DNA of 64,000 nt from Amyelois transitella (lineage: Eukaryota > Arthropoda > Insecta > Lepidoptera > Pyralidae): assembly GCF_032362555.1 (NCBI RefSeq), contig NC_083535.1:4278001-4342000 (forward strand), written 5' to 3'. The notes under the pieces were generated by a model. The model was not told where the DNA came from and did not search any database. It saw only the letters and a list, made by a program, of their open reading frames with translations. Both the position numbers and the translations under genes were made by a program. This document shows, one piece after another, positions 1 to 14,147 of the stretch; within the stretch, counting starts at the first letter, position 1, and every line of letters begins with the position of its first letter.

Positions 1-3000
1 ATATCCGACCATCAAGGCCAATTGATTGCGGAGTATAATTCAAAAAGGGTTACCTATACATGCAATTAATAAAATAAATGGAAATACAATAATGCTGTGT
101 ACTCTTTTATTCATTTTAACAACCATATCCAAATTGATTATCATAATATCAGATTCCTAAAAGGCATACGGACCTAACGTTCGAATACAATGTTAATGGG
201 AAGTCAAGTATATTAATTTCTTATCCTGATTTCTTTGGAATTAAGTATTTATAACTTCTGTAATACATTTATTTTTTCACCTCTTCCCTTAAACATGGTC
301 GCGAAAGTGTACCAAAGAGTACGTTACTAAATCCACAATCAATTCGCCTACAAATTCAAAGTGAAACTAGTATCTATACACTAAAACTAAATTAAACATA
401 ACTAATTGGAACATCTTAACAGAGATTTCTGAACGGATCAAAGGCATTGGCTAGTAATGGTGGTCGGTACATACTTAATACAATATTACACTATACCTAT
501 GCTTCAGTCTTTTTAATTTATTTATTACAGCCATCATAGAAGAGATGCGTACAGACGCCCTTCAATGACATTATACATATTTATATATACAACAAATGTT
601 CAAACTTAGTATAACAATGTTGCCAGTCCGTTGCGAATGTACAAAATCATGATTTCAAAGAGACATGGGTTATTATAATCAAATAAATTAGTTCTACATT
701 ATAAAAGGGAAGTATTAGTAAACAACAATCTGGCAACATTTTGAAACGTTGATAAATAGCCAAAAACTAATTTATAAAAAAAAAGTTTTATGCTACGAGC
801 TTTTATCAAAGATTCGTATCTTAATTCGGTATTATTACGAGTTTGACATGTAATACATAAAAAATAGAGTTACAATTATCTTAACTGACTTATGACGATA
901 GGGACAATGCTGGCCTTTTACGAAAATTGGACAAGTTTACAAGTAACACTTAAACAAACTAATTCGTGGTTGATGCTCTTCACAGTGGCAGTGAATTCAT
1001 AGTTTTAACAATTTTTATTTAATATACAGCTCTATTTAACATACTTCGACATCTTGAGTATTGTCTATGGGGAAAGAACGCCCATTATATTTGGGTTACA
1101 ATGAAACGGAGAAGCCGTTGACAAAAACGCCGGTATTAAATATAACAGTTGTTGTTTTACTTGAATTACTGCCACTTTGCACAACCACAACTTAAGAGTA
1201 AAAAAAAATATAGTAGTTAATAATGACAAGAAATAAAATGTGAACAATGAAAAAATAAACATAAAGGTAGTAAACAAGATAAGTTGGCCGAAATGGACAT
1301 AAGAATAGATATTGTTAGCTTACAGCGAATGTATTGTAATATTATACATATATATATGCGATTAAAATTCGATTATAATTGTAAGAGGTCTTATTCTATG
1401 ACGGATAAAGAGATAATTATACAACTATTAATAAAATGGAGTAGGTACAAGTTATTTCGATTTCCTATGAGTAATTGCGGAGTTATTTCATGAGATATTA
1501 AAGTTTAACGCGGACTAGTAAGAAATGAGAAACATGGATTCAAGCGACCGAGTTGCTCTTAATTACATATCTGCGATTAATAATATATTCAATTCACAGT
1601 AAAACATTTATCGTGTATTCATAGTTATTAAATGGCTATAATGAATTTGGAGTAGGTAAGTATATTATATGGTGTTAACATCTAAGTTATCTTCTCTTTG
1701 AGAGAGAATTTAGTTCGAATATTGTGTGTACACATTATTATGTATTTAAATGTAATCGTTATTCGGTGATACATTTCTGTATTATATTTTAGTCCTGATG
1801 TAAAATATTCATTCTCATATTAATTTAATCGCTTTTGAAAATCATCGATACAAATGAGGTTAAAATATATAATAGCATCAATCGAGAAAAAGAAAACAAT
1901 GACAAGAGAAAACTTAAGTATACATATAGTTATTGTAATCGAAGACAAAAAACAAAAAGAGCAGTAAAATTGAATAAAACAACCGCATAAATATATAAGA
2001 AACAACAAAAGTTGTCAAGGCACCTTAACGTAAACTTAAGAGCTAAAAATCCAATTTCTTTATTAATTCTTTGGAATAATGGAGCATGTAACTTACAGAA
2101 TTTTGGCAATGTGAGTTGGGCCACCATTTGAACCTACAGATGAGTACATTCTACAACTATTTGACATGATATAGTGGAGATCATTCACTTTGGAGCGAAT
2201 GTAGCAGTGTTTTTATGTGAGTTTTCACATAAAAATACTAAAAAATAATGGGGTTCTTATTAAGTTATTATATATCTAATTTTGGTACTCGAAACTCTTG
2301 AGTTCTTTTTTTTTATTAGCTATACACCAATGCTCCAGACAGTTCATTATATCTATTTCAGAATGTTGTCTTTCCCCTATATGATATCCTCCAAAAGAAC
2401 TGCTACAATTCTACGCCACTGTGAATTATCCGTATGGTGCATCGCAAAAGTAAACATTCGTTTCAGGCACAGGGTTGGTACATTTTATCGGACGTGAAAT
2501 TGAAGAAGATCTCTCCACTAGAGATATTATTAAATGAGATACCAACGCTAAAAACGTTGAAAACAAAACACAAAATACAGCTTGATCAAACATTATATTT
2601 ATTGATATAGATTGTTATGTAAAAGTTATTAATCATTCTTGATTTGATTTTGAATTTGATTGATTACAACACGGAAAGATCTTTACTTGATTTATTATAT
2701 ATTAGTGTAAGACTGGCAGAGAATGCCTTGTGGCATTAAGTCCATGTGCATAAAGTTTAATTAAAATAAATTAGTTAATTAACAGTCTTGGAGAATTTAC
2801 TTCTTCCAGGTCACACAATCTGTGTGTTAGAATGTTCCTTGTGTAGTGTCCGAAACAAAATGCATGCATTTCCGTAGCTCCATTAGTAATAATAACTGAC
2901 GCGCCAATTTACAGACTTGTAGTAACATACATATGCATTTGTTTCTATGTTGTTTAAGAAGAACATTAATTGGGTCGGTCGAAATCTTATTTTAGATGCT

Positions 3001-3921
3001 CAAAAAGTGCAGAAAGTCAGCATTCTGCACTCTTGCATAGCATCAGTGCTATACTAAAACACCCACAAGTCTATATAATGACGCCATCGTGAATTAGCCT
3101 TTAAGCACATTTGAATATCCTATAGATCTGTACGCGCCTACGTCACTTAAACGTTCCGGTGGGTAGTCTTGAATTAGCCACTGCACTGACAACCTTAATT
3201 CCAAAGGCGAAAGACGCGCGAACGAATTTATTCCGTCCAAAAACGTACGTTCACTCGTTATCACTTCAAATTAAAATAATTATGAAGTCCGCAGACGGGG
3301 TCATCCATCAAATTGAAGTTAACGCTAGAGTATTCAAAACGTTTTAAAATTATCTGTTCCGTCGCGATATCATTATTCAATTCCATATGATTGTCTACAT
3401 ATCAGCATGACGGTGAGAAAGTTTTAAAACGTTTTAGAATATTCTCATGTTATTTGGTAAGCAGTCCTTTTATCTAGCTAATTCTGGGGTGCCATACGGT
3501 TCATCATTAAAACTGACCGAATTGATCAATAGTTCAATATCAAATTAGCTTTCGATATCATCACTAGAAATCACTGTTACAAGCGAGTGGTACGATCAAT
3601 AAAATCACCCCAGAAGATGTCTGTCAATCATTCAATCTAAAGCATATAAAGTATTTATCGAAGCAAAACTAATGACATTGGTTCCATAAACACAAATTCC
3701 TACTTCAATTTCTTCGAGTACTTACCGAACCGCAGGAAAACCGAAAATATTGCGAAAACGACCACAACAACAACGAAAACTGTCAAACAGAAGTCCAAGA
3801 AACACCATAACCCTTCTGTGATACGTCCGCGAGTCTCGCGCCTCCGGAATAGGTGGCCTTAGCAGTGCCACGGCGCGTAAAGGTTGGCGTAGCGACGCAA
3901 GAGGCGCCGATTTAGTCTATG
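1..3921. other. AT-rich flank, probably including the 3' UTR of archipelago
   Basis: No convincing gene is visible on either strand; the open stretches here are short, AT-rich and without recognisable domains. The part just left of the archipelago stop codon should be its 3' UTR, since transcription runs leftward. AATAAA-type signals on the minus strand occur at about 3229 and again near 2600 and 2684, but which is used cannot be told. A LINE tail lies at 2705-2770. Confidence 0.5.
2705..2770 (+). mobile_element. LINE 3' tail fragment
   Basis: The stretch with GAGAATGCC and GGCATTAAGTCC followed by A-rich sequence also occurs at 4905-4985 and, inverted, at 30960-31090. At the last site it lies downstream of a reverse-transcriptase C-terminus, so these pieces are read as the 3' end of one LINE family, truncated here to under 100 bases. 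Confidence 0.55.
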
Positions 3922-6900
3922 CTATTCGTCACATTTCCTGCAAGCGCCTGGCACGTCGAAATCGAGGACGAGCAGTTTGGTCTCTTCGGTGCCGTTGCGG
4001 GAGCCGACGGCGCAGATGAGCTTGGTGGCGGAAGCGCGGATCCGCCATACTACGCCGCCGGACCCGCCCGAGCTCAGTTCGACGAGGTTTCGGATAAACT
4101 CGCCAGTGCGAAGGTCCCACAGTTTGACGGTGCCGTCGTCGGACGAGGTAATCACGAAGCGGTTGCTCGATTGCAGGCAGGTCACCGCCGATTGGTGCTT
4201 GTTGGGACCTGCAGTGGGAAAGTCAGAAATAATAAAAGATGCGTGTGTTACAAATGGATTGTATCAAAAATTCGTTCGTGACATAGAAATACTCGCGGTG
4301 TGATTGGTTGATTGAGAAACGAAAAATTTACCAGTAAAGCACAATAAGAATCTCCAGAGTATGGGATGCCCAGAGACCTACTGTGCTTCATACAAACACA
4401 CTACCAGCTGCTCTACGAAGGCCGTTAAAGCCTTAAAGAAATACATAATTAACTTACCGGACAGGGTATGAAGGCAGTGCCCTGTGGTAATATCCCACAC
4501 TTTGACCGTGGAGTCAGCGTTGCCAGAAACCAGGATGTTAGAGTGCAATTCCATGCCGGAGGTGAGGGACTGATGACCAGTCAACATATGCTTCAGTTGC
4601 CCAGACTCAACGTCCCAAACGCGGATAGATGTGTCCAGGGAGCCGCTCACTACGTGTACGCCATCGAACTGGGTGAAAATAAATATATATGAAGTATTTA
4701 TTTCTTTTTATTAATACAAGAGAAATAACTGTGAAAGTGAAGGAAGAGAAATGGTGAAAGGGACAGTATGTATTTATAATGTATTTTGTATGTATTTTAT
4801 GTTTCTTGTATGTATTTGTGTATTTTGTTTGTAATGTATGAATTTTGCAGTATGCAGGTGCACTTTATCGCACCAACAACTTAAACTTTTTCTATTTGTT
4901 CAGCTGGTAGACTGATAGAGAATGCCAAACTGCATTAAGTCCGTCCCTTATACATTTTTTTTGCAATAAAGTATTAAATAAATAAATAAACAGGTTAATA
5001 AATAACACAAAGATGATAAGATGCTTTTCATTATTTTAAAATTATGGACGTTTAGGATGAACTACAACCTTAGCAAGTTTATTAAAAACAAAAAAGTTAC
5101 AAAAGTAAACAAAGATGTTTATGACGTAACATTATAGTAAATACTATCAGATTGTATGTAATAGTACGCCTGGTATATTAACCGGTGCTTGTATGTCTAG
5201 CGATCGCACGGCACCTAAACACACCACTCTTTTTATTCAACAACTTACGAAAACTTAACAAGGTAAAAGCTTAACTTGGGATTCTTGTTTTAAAAGGTTT
5301 TTTTTTTCTAGCAACCTGACACTATCACAATTCCATCATCCAACGACGCAGACGCAACAAAGCGTGACCTTTTAAGTCTGTTAACTTGGGCTAAACATTT
5401 GAACGTATATATTATAACAGAACTAACCTGCAAGCTATACACCCTGTTGGTATGTCCCGCCAGTGTGTGAAGGCACTCCCCAGTGTCGGGATTCCACACT
5501 TTTACGAAGTAATCGTACGCGCCTGAGACGACGACTTTTCCGTCGTATTGTACGCACCGCACGGCCGCAAGATGGCCGACCAGCACGCGTACGCAGCGGC
5601 CCTCGGAGACGGACCAGACGCGTAGGGTTGCGTCACGTGACCCGGACACGACCCTGGAATGAAAAAGATGTTTGAGATGAAGATCAATTTACATTATCCA
5701 GATTAAATAAGTGAGAGTAGAGGTTTGAGATAGAAAACATTTATGAAATGAGATTAAAAATTAATAACCAACCAACCACTAATCAGAATCATAATATGTT
5801 AGACACAATGGAAATCTCAGTTATAAAACTCTCAAATTATTTCAACCAATGGACGTTCACTGCTGAACATAGGCTCCTTCAATGACTTCCACCTCGCTCT
5901 GTTGGAGGCGGCCTGCATCCAATGATTCCCAGCGGACTGCACCAGATCACCGGTCTTTACGTAACGTACGTAGGAAGACGTTATGGTGACTGATGAACAA
6001 TCCATTGAGGTGACACTGACCAATACTATATCCTTCTATGGTCCTATATTTTTCTGAATTATAACACGCTTGCATTTTGTTTTCACAACCAGGTGCAAGG
6101 TTAGTGGTTCAACTTAGGTATATTTCGTATTAATTAGGTATAAAGTAATCACTTAATTTGATAATACTAAATTTGATTAAAAAGACTGGTAACAGTAATT
6201 CTTTGGAAAGTGTAAGTACTGCTTATTGTATTTCCTGATAATGCGGGTTATATATCAATATATATTATACTAAATTCGCAAATAAGAAAGACGATCGCAA
6301 TAATAACATATAACAAAGCAACAAGAGCACAAGAAAAAACATAATTCGTCTGTAGCTCAATCGCATTGCATATCACAAACTTAATAAATAATAGGTCAAA
6401 CACACACGCCATTACTTAAAATTATCATACCTCGTCTTTACAATATTAGCAAGAAAAATGTTAAAGGTGATAGTTTAAATTAAAAATTAAACCAAAGCCA
6501 TGTTATCAACATAGACGTGTATGTAAATTCCATATTTACAAAGATTTATATGTCAAGGGGCAGCCTATGATAATATTCATACATAAAACCACGCCTCTTT
6601 CCCGGAGGGGCAGGCAGACTACATCTATGAACATAATAGAATTATTTATTAAACTTCTTGCCCGCCTTCTCCCTGGAGAAGACCAAGATCAAAATCCTAG
6701 GATTATGTCAACAGGTGATATTGGTAACAAATTAAGTATGTAAAGGTTTTGTCACGATATTTTCTCTCTTGTTACCAATGTAGGAAATTAAAAAAAAGAT
6801 TCGTACGCAGGCAGTTCAAACCCGATAACCTCTCGCTTACAACTCCTGTCTACTAAAGCACTGGTCGAATATTTGTCATTAACGTACAATAAAAATGATA

Positions 6901-9900
6901 AGAACAAAATATAATTCGCGGTGCGATACAAAAATAGCATATTTACACACATTGTCGTTTGTGTCTTTCAAACAACGCTCCAAATTGTCAAATTGAAAAA
7001 AGAATATCACAACTTTTCCTTAAAATGTCGTGGGATGCGACTGAAGGGTAAATAAAGGGCACTTAATTACACACAAAAATATCACATGTCACAATATAAT
7101 ATTACAAAATTCTATACGAATAATAGACACATCGCATACGCCATTGTTTACCAGTCGCATCTTCTACAGTCACTATCACCCTCTTGTTTTTTGTTCCCGA
7201 TTGAGTTTACGTTACAGAGTGACTCTCGTTATAACTTTATTACAAAGTATTACTATCTAACATTAAACTTATTGGATTTTGATACTGATTATTCAATGTG
7301 CCTGAATGTGTTAATTTTCGTCCTGATGTTATCAAAGACGCAAGCTTAATACTTACTTATTAAATAAAATACTATCCATATTCTTAATAATATTATAAAC
7401 AAAAGATTGTTTTGTTTGTGACGATTATAGATTGATTTTGATGACAATTGACGCAGAGTATAAGACTTTTATTATTCCTGGAAATCCTCACGTAACCGAA
7501 GCCGCAAGCGACAGCATAGTACAAAACCAATCCCAATCCGTGGTACATCACATTCATTCACCTGGGTGGTACCAAGGGCATTTATATATATAGTATAGTA
7601 TAGTATATAGTATATATAGTATAGTATATAGTATATAGTATATATAGTATACTATACATATAGTTCACCTCTTCTCTCTCTCCCCTCCTCTTCAATAATT
7701 GGGTGTACCAGATTTTAAATTAAAATTTAATCAGCCATTACCTTATAGCTTTGGTTCCGTGTCCATTCAAGGTATGTGATTTACTTAGGTATTTTTGTTT
7801 ATAATATTTATAACATATATAAGTAGGTATATTGACAATAGAATAGACCACCAGTTACTTCAGCGTCTCCTGCATCTTTTCTCTGGGGGCGACACCGCGC
7901 CATATAATTCACAATACAAAGGTTTTAGTGATAATAATCGCCTTTAGCTGCAATGTTTTTAAAGTACATGTGAATTTGCTGTAATTTAATGTGGTGCAAT
8001 AAAGAATTATTGTATTGTATTATACCTGTCTTGATGCAAATGCATGCAGCGAACAGTCGACGTGTGGCCGGCGAGAACTTTGAGACACTGTCCGCTCTTT
8101 GCGTTCCACACGCGAAGTGTGCGGTCCGTGGAGCCGCTGATCACGAGGTCGCCAACCATTTGGGACGACCAAACGCCGCCTGAATGACCCACCAGGGTAC
8201 GGAGGCACTGTGGGAGAAAGGCCAATTTGATAAGAGTTAACAATGTATTGTATTGGTACAGACGTAGACAACTCATTGAGAATATTATACTTTGTAGAAA
8301 GAACCAGCCTTTAGTCTTGAGAACGCTATGTTCAGCTCGATGGATTTATTATGGATAGTGACAGGTTGCTAGATGATGATTAATCATTTAAATGAAAAAT
8401 TCCAATTTATGAACCTCTCCCTAAATTGACTTTTACAAACTGCACAGAAAAATATAGATATCCTTTTCTTCACTCTTTTCTTAATCTTCTCGTTGTTTTG
8501 AAGCTGCTTGTTGAAATGGATGTTGGTATGCGCTTTGGTTCTCTAGTAGGTATAAAAAGGTTTCTTTACTTTTATTTAGTTATCACTTATTGTGAGATTA
8601 TCAATTGTATGTATATCTCTTTTTTCAGACGTTACTATGTAGATACATAGTTTTCCATAAATTATTACCAAACTGTCTTGAATAAAGAAATAAGTTCTCT
8701 ATGAGGTACTGTCGTATGTGAAAACTAACCTTGCCGGTGACAGCCGACCAGACTTTCAGCGTCGTATCATCACTGCCGCTGAGAATCCGGTTGCCGTAGA
8801 ACTGAAGGCAGGTGATCACGTGGTCATCGTGGCCTCTCATTATGATCGGGTTGTTGACCGGCTTGTGGAGCCAGTTGTTCTCTATGAGGTACTGCCGCAT
8901 GTACGCGGCCTTCCATGGTGACGCGCAGCGGGGAAGGGAACGGGGCATCTTCTTCAAAGTAGTGATGCCGATCCGACGGCATTGCTCTTTCCATAGTAAG
9001 TTGTCGTCCGCTAAGAATCTGTAGTAAGGAAAAAATGTTTTTCTTTTTTTGTAAACTTTAAACTTTCAGATGTACAGTGCTAGAGGCGGACTTAATGCTA
9101 GAAGCATTATAAGTAGTAAACTAAATAATATAATAATAGAAACCGTCAAAATTAATACGTATACTACTATTTAATTGTTGGATACAGGGTAAAATCTACC
9201 TATCATCAAAGGTTCAATTTTATCTGTTTATAGTTTAAAAGAAGAAAATTGACAACCAAAAATCCAAATAGAACTGAAACTTAAAATGTTTCACGATCAT
9301 TGAACAAACTCAAATAAATGGAAGCAAAAAGAAAATACATAATAAATGCACTTACCTCCAGTACTGGCAAGTCTGGGCGGCCCTAAGCAAATCTTTAGGT
9401 TGCAGATAGCCCAACACAGTCAATGCCAATTCCTTCGGCAGTAGAGAAATGAAATCCCTTTGGAATAGAGGTTCTATGGATTTCATCATGTACCGCACAT
9501 GACTGTTACCGCAGCGGCTGATCAACGCGTCTATAGCTTGGAACTTCTCGTTGTTGGTCCAAGATTGGAATCTGGGGATGTTCAAAACGTTTTTGTAAAG
9601 AAAAATGGCTTGATTCCGGTCATAGTGTTGTTTTGATTGTATGTTTTTTTTTTTTGGAATATTGAATAATAAAGTATATAATATATTTAAATTTATGAAT
9701 TGGCAAATTAAATTAATTTTATTTCAGAAGAATGATCTTAAGTATTTTTCGCATAATAAGACTTGCATGCAAACCATTAGAAATTGCAAAAAATGAAAGA
9801 CAGATATATTGTACTAGTATTATAAATACGAAAGTCACGCAAAATTTATGGGACGGATTTTGATGAAATTAAGTATAACGGGAAGAACATAACTTCCAAT

Positions 9901-12900
9901 AACAAATACTTTTTATCCCGAATTCCCACGGGAGCGAAACAAAGGGTGCAAGTAGTTTTGATATAAATTTATTGCAATCATTTTATTCTATTTAACTGCC
10001 TTTGCTTCTACTCGTTTGGACAAATTACATAAACAATTTGTCCATCTATTTAATCAACAAAGTGCTTGTGACTTTGACTTTCACAAAGTGATGCGAAGGC
10101 AATCAACTGTACCTATTCGTTGACTGCACAATCATGCATGGAGTCTTCATGACTTGATAATGATTAAAAAACGCCTGGCGCAAGTGAACAAATTACAATA
10201 AATGTAGATTGGCTCAATAACAACTATATTATTAGGCTTTATAACAAGGATATATAACTGATTGAATGTGAAAAAAAAAAAACACTGTTTCAGACTTTGA
10301 AACATGACCTTGAAATGTTCCGTACCGGCCCGATTCTCTTTCTAAAGGCTCGAGCACCCAAAGCAGGTTTGATAGCGGACCCGCATTAAGTTGCAATACA
10401 AGAAACTCATTAAGTAGCCAATCTAAGACATTACACTTAAAGCTAAAATAAATTATTTTTTATCAACAATACACTTACTTGTTAAGCCACTGCTTAATCT
10501 CGGGCGGTCCTTGGACGTTGGCGTTGTTGAGAGCTAAATTCCAGCCGCTATCCTGAGAGTTGGAAGACGAAGGCCCTTCGGGACAGAATTTCTTGGCGCT
10601 CTGTGGCGGCGGTGGCTCATAGCGTCTCTTTCTCTGTAAAAAAAAAATAAACCGTTAAGATTTAAGGTGAGATTTAAGACGGGCAAAGTCCCGGTGAACA
10701 GCATATAGCCATAATACAATGAAACTGACTTTGGGGGCAGCTGATTCTGTATAATGACATCATTTATTAAAAGTTCCAGCCTTATAAAAAATTATACAAA
10801 CAAATAAAGAAACAACCTCCTCTGGACTAACATAAATGGCCAGCTATTGAAACTAGATGGTAACTCAAAACTTCAGTAAGAACTCTTTAGTCAGAGGACC
10901 ATAAACAAATAACCGAAGAAACATCGAGATTTATACCCGATCTGGCGCATATAGAAGAGGCCAGACTTAGCATATCAAACGCCCAGATACAAGCATTAGG
11001 TTTTCAAATGATCAGTATATGAGATGGCGAACAACGGGTGATCCATGACTATGGATTTATTTATCTGCTCATATCTAACGAAGTGAAGGAGACTAGTGTG
11101 AAACATTGCACGTTAACCATAAATCAATTCATGATTTTAAATCTAAATCGGTATGTTCATTTTATCATCCTATTGACTATTGAACAGGTATATTTATAGC
11201 TAACACCATTTGTCAGCCGCAATAGCTTTTTTGCTGCGGTATCTGCAGCTTTGGACTAATAGGACGCCCACAAAGTATAGCTATAGCTAAACCCACGCCC
11301 TCTTTAAATATTATTAAACTATTAATTGACCAAATTCGAAATCATGTATGTATAATAATGAAACTAAGGAGTAGTCATATAAACCTAAAAACATAATAAG
11401 GTATATATTTTTTAAAGAAATTGGTGTCTTATATTGGTATCAAGGTAACGTCTAAAAAACAGAACAATTTTGACGTAATAAAGTGACGTAATAAAACAGA
11501 ACAATTTTTTTTCAAATCGGACCCTTAGAAAGGGAATAATAGTGACTTTTAGCCGAGTGACACGCTATAGAAATGAAGGTAATCGTCTTCACGGTCATAA
11601 ATCTTGCGCCGGCGCGGGAACAGAGTCCTGGCCTAACAGCTGTTGATAAAAAAAAGTGAGCATCTGACGCGCTTCACCACTAGTTCACAAGGCATCTAGT
11701 TTCTCTTGAATTTTATACTGTCTCATCAGTACGTGTTCACATTTGCGCATTCAGTTATTTTTGTTGTCTGCCTTTATAGAGTAAGCACGTAATATTTTTT
11801 TTTATACATAAACAAAGAAATGTTTGTATGCTGGACAAATAACATAAAATTGAGCTCGCCCCAAAGTGAAGTAAATAGCGTTACCTTATGTTATATGTTT
11901 TTGTTTTTGCTGCTTACAAAGTAGAGATAGAAGGGGTTTCTTGTCAGATTTTCCGTCATATAAAATGCAACATACTTACTAGCCAAAGTAACTATTCACA
12001 TTACATACGATTACAAATATGAAATTTATTGAATTATTGATTCAAATTTTAGATTACATTTAGAAGGTAACCAGTAGTGGAATTTTAAGTGCCGATCATT
12101 CTTTTAATAATAAATGGACTTTAAATCAGTCACCAAAACATATAAACACCTGTTAAATGATAGTTTACCAGACAAGAATATAAAGCGAAGGGCAAGAATA
12201 ATTGAAAATTTAGGAATTGTAACTTTTTTACAAAATAAAATAAAATTTCAACTACAATTATTACTTATTGATTACATTTAAAAAAAATAATGGAATTGAA
12301 GTATTACCTAGTTTATTCTAGCAAATGGATCCACTACTAAATAAGCTCAAAGCATCTTTTTCCAAAATCGGGTAACATAAGCGTAAGCAAACCATATGTA
12401 AGCTTAACAGATAAATTATTTATGTAGATTGTATAGAAATGTTTAGTTTTTAATAATTCTGAACAAATACATAAAAGATACTTACCCATAACCTTTCTGG
12501 CTCCGGTTCAGGTTCATCGTCGTCATCATCGTCCTGTGAATAATTAGTAATTAATTATCAAACAAAAATTACTTTCATACAATACACATGCATACTGCAC
12601 ACATGCCTTAAATCTCGAGTAGCTTTGCAAATAAAATAAGGCATACAATTTAATAATTAGAACACTTGATGAGTTATCTATTTGCAAACTAGACTTTGAT
12701 TTTATGACGCGTAGCTCCTTGTTGTATTCCTGACGTTGTTCTGTGACTTTATGTGAAAACACTAAAATAGGTCGAATTCAAAGAAATCAGAATATTATAC
12801 ACAATAGCAATAGGTACTATATTGTTCTTGAAACTCTATGACTAAAGCTGTCGAAACGATGAAAACACAAGGCCTAAAATAGCGTCACAACTATCACTAC

Positions 12901-14147
12901 AGCCACATCTGTCGCCTTTTATTTTTCCGAAGTCTATGGTAGAATCATTTTCTTACCTCATGAGAAGACAGGCAAGTGCACCAAGCTTCTTCATTGCCAT
13001 CGTCTTCAGAATCATCATCTGCCTCGCAGTACCCCATATACGCCTGTGACAAAACGAACACTTGGAATGTTACGAGTAAAATTTTGCTAGAAGTTGAGAT
13101 TTCAGTCCACGTCATGTTTAGGTATTATAAGTTAAGAATAATTATATATAACTAATGCAAACAAAGTTTATAACGACTACCAAACTAATAAGGTACCTAC
13201 TGGAGTATGCTAACACAACTTTTCAGTTAAACTTTCCCAATTATCCCATTTTGCTCTGCTGAGCATGAAACTTGGTCGAGATTATCCTACTGGGAAAACT
13301 TATTATATGAAATTTGAAATGTTAAAATTTGTTATAAGTGTAAGAACATATATAGTGTTAACAGTAACAGGAAATATCATCATTTATGTCACCATTACGT
13401 GTTATTGAGAAATAATAATAATAAAGTTTAATAAATAAGTCAACTCACAGATGGTTTGGAACTGCCTGGTTCGTTTTTGCTGCTATCATCCAACCCAAGC
13501 AGCTTCTCAGCATTCGACGTAGAAGGTACCGTAAAGTCCTTAGTGCTGTCAGAGCCTGAACTCCCAATACTAGAAGCATTCGAACTGGTTCTACCAGAGG
13601 GCCCGCCTCTACCTTCACAACCTTCTGCTTCATTCTCCAATAGATCAGGTTCTGCTTTATACATCTTACCCTTAGGAAAGTCCTTCTTCTCCTCAGGGTT
13701 GCTATTCAACAATTTCTGCATAAAATCTTCCTTCTGCGGCTCTTCTACGTACGGTTTTCTTGAATGAATCATGTTCTTAATTGTAGTATTGCTATCTTCA
13801 CAAATCAAGGATTTGCTGCACCCAGGAAGGCTATAATCGCTGGGTAGGTGTGATATGGTCTCCGAACTGGATGCTAGGCTCGAATTAGCACTGGACAGTG
13901 ACCCAGAGTAACGCTGATTGGCAGCGATTTTGGAGTCAACAAACATTCCTGTTACATGTTTGATTATCCTATTCTCTTCTTCAAAATCTGCCCTTTCCAG
14001 GTCATCTATTTGATGGCCATTGTCCTGCGTGCTAGACTTCTTATCTAAGCATTCAATATCAGTCTTATCCTCTGAATTGCTTTCGAGAGGGACATTATTC
14101 GTCCCTTCATATATGTCACACTTGGAATGTGAACATGATGGATCCAT
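3922..14147 (-). CDS. ago: Archipelago/FBXW7, F-box and WD40 substrate receptor of SCF ubiquitin ligase
   Basis: Ten coding exons: 14147-13449, 13043-12957, 12533-12486, 10633-10479, 9571-9356, 9018-8730, 8207-8026, 5653-5428, 4668-4458, 4208-3922. They sum to 2400 nt (799 residues plus stop) with every intron phase matching. Residues 1-330 are a low-complexity Ser- and acid-rich region with a run of six Asp, then a KRR patch. Residues 325-368 match the D (dimerisation) domain, 369-414 the F-box ([18 protein letters not shown]), and about 460-790 an eight-repeat WD40 propeller. Arg527, 551, 565 and 591 correspond to human R441, R465, R479 and R505, which bind phosphodegrons. FBXW7 targets such as cyclin E, Myc and Notch are known from the family. 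The start is supported by an in-frame TAA nine bases upstream. The C-terminus runs a few residues past the human DFDVDMK end. Human FBXW7 isoform 1 has 707 residues; the N-terminal region differs. Confidence 0.96.
4905..4985 (+). mobile_element. LINE 3' tail in archipelago intron 8
   Basis: It carries the same GAGAATGCC...GCATTAAGTCC block as 2705-2770, ending in AATAAATAAATAAA-like sequence. It sits within the intron 4669-5427, antisense to the gene. Confidence 0.55.
5835..6015 (-). mobile_element. LINE fragment in archipelago intron 7
   Basis: The stretch with GGACGTTCACTGCTGAACATAGG and a GGCGGCCTGCATCC-like block resembles a repeat I know as widespread in lepidopteran genomes, interpreted as a non-LTR retrotransposon fragment. 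The assignment is from memory of the family, not a search. Confidence 0.45.
6555..6695 (-). mobile_element. LINE 3' end fragment (CCGGGAAAGAGGCG family)
   Basis: On the minus strand this reads through the block CTACCCCTCCGGGAAAGAG followed by a TATG-type tail. The same end is seen at 14485-14530, 49405-49485 and 51640-51860. A second, weaker piece (CTTCTCCCTGGAG on the plus strand) follows at 6660-6690. Confidence 0.5.
7583..7665. repeat. TATAG/TATATAG microsatellite
   Basis: About 80 bases are built almost entirely from interleaved TATAG and TATATAG units, in archipelago intron 7. There are no spacers, so it is not a CRISPR-like array. Confidence 0.9.
8694..8719 (-). repeat. 26-bp copy of an archipelago exon-6 coding segment inside intron 6
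   Basis: Positions 8694-8719 match 8877-8902 in 24 of 26 bases, with 18 consecutive identical. The exon copy encodes MRQYLIEN (residues 442-449). The intronic copy begins 10 bases past the splice donor and would read IRQYLIEN if the intron were retained. Confidence 0.85.
9815..9960 (-). mobile_element. Short retroelement relic in archipelago intron 4
   Basis: AGTATTATAAATACGAAAG at one end and TCCCACGGGAGCGAAACAAAG at the other are typical edges of the 'TTATAAA...CGAAGC/GGGTGC' element family seen larger at 32915-33625 and 34180-34865. It is a decayed copy lying in the intron 9572-10478. Confidence 0.5.

Noticed and set aside
3919..4303. Plus-strand open stretches of 108-120 codons
   Set aside because: They are antisense to the GC-rich last exon of archipelago, whose minus-strand product is unmistakable.
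7583..7665. Possible CRISPR-like or regulatory array
   Set aside because: Simple TATAG microsatellite without spacers, and the genome is an animal's.
13456..13767. Plus-strand 103-codon open stretch
   Set aside because: Antisense to the first coding exon of archipelago; Ser/Pro-rich only because the exon is low-complexity.
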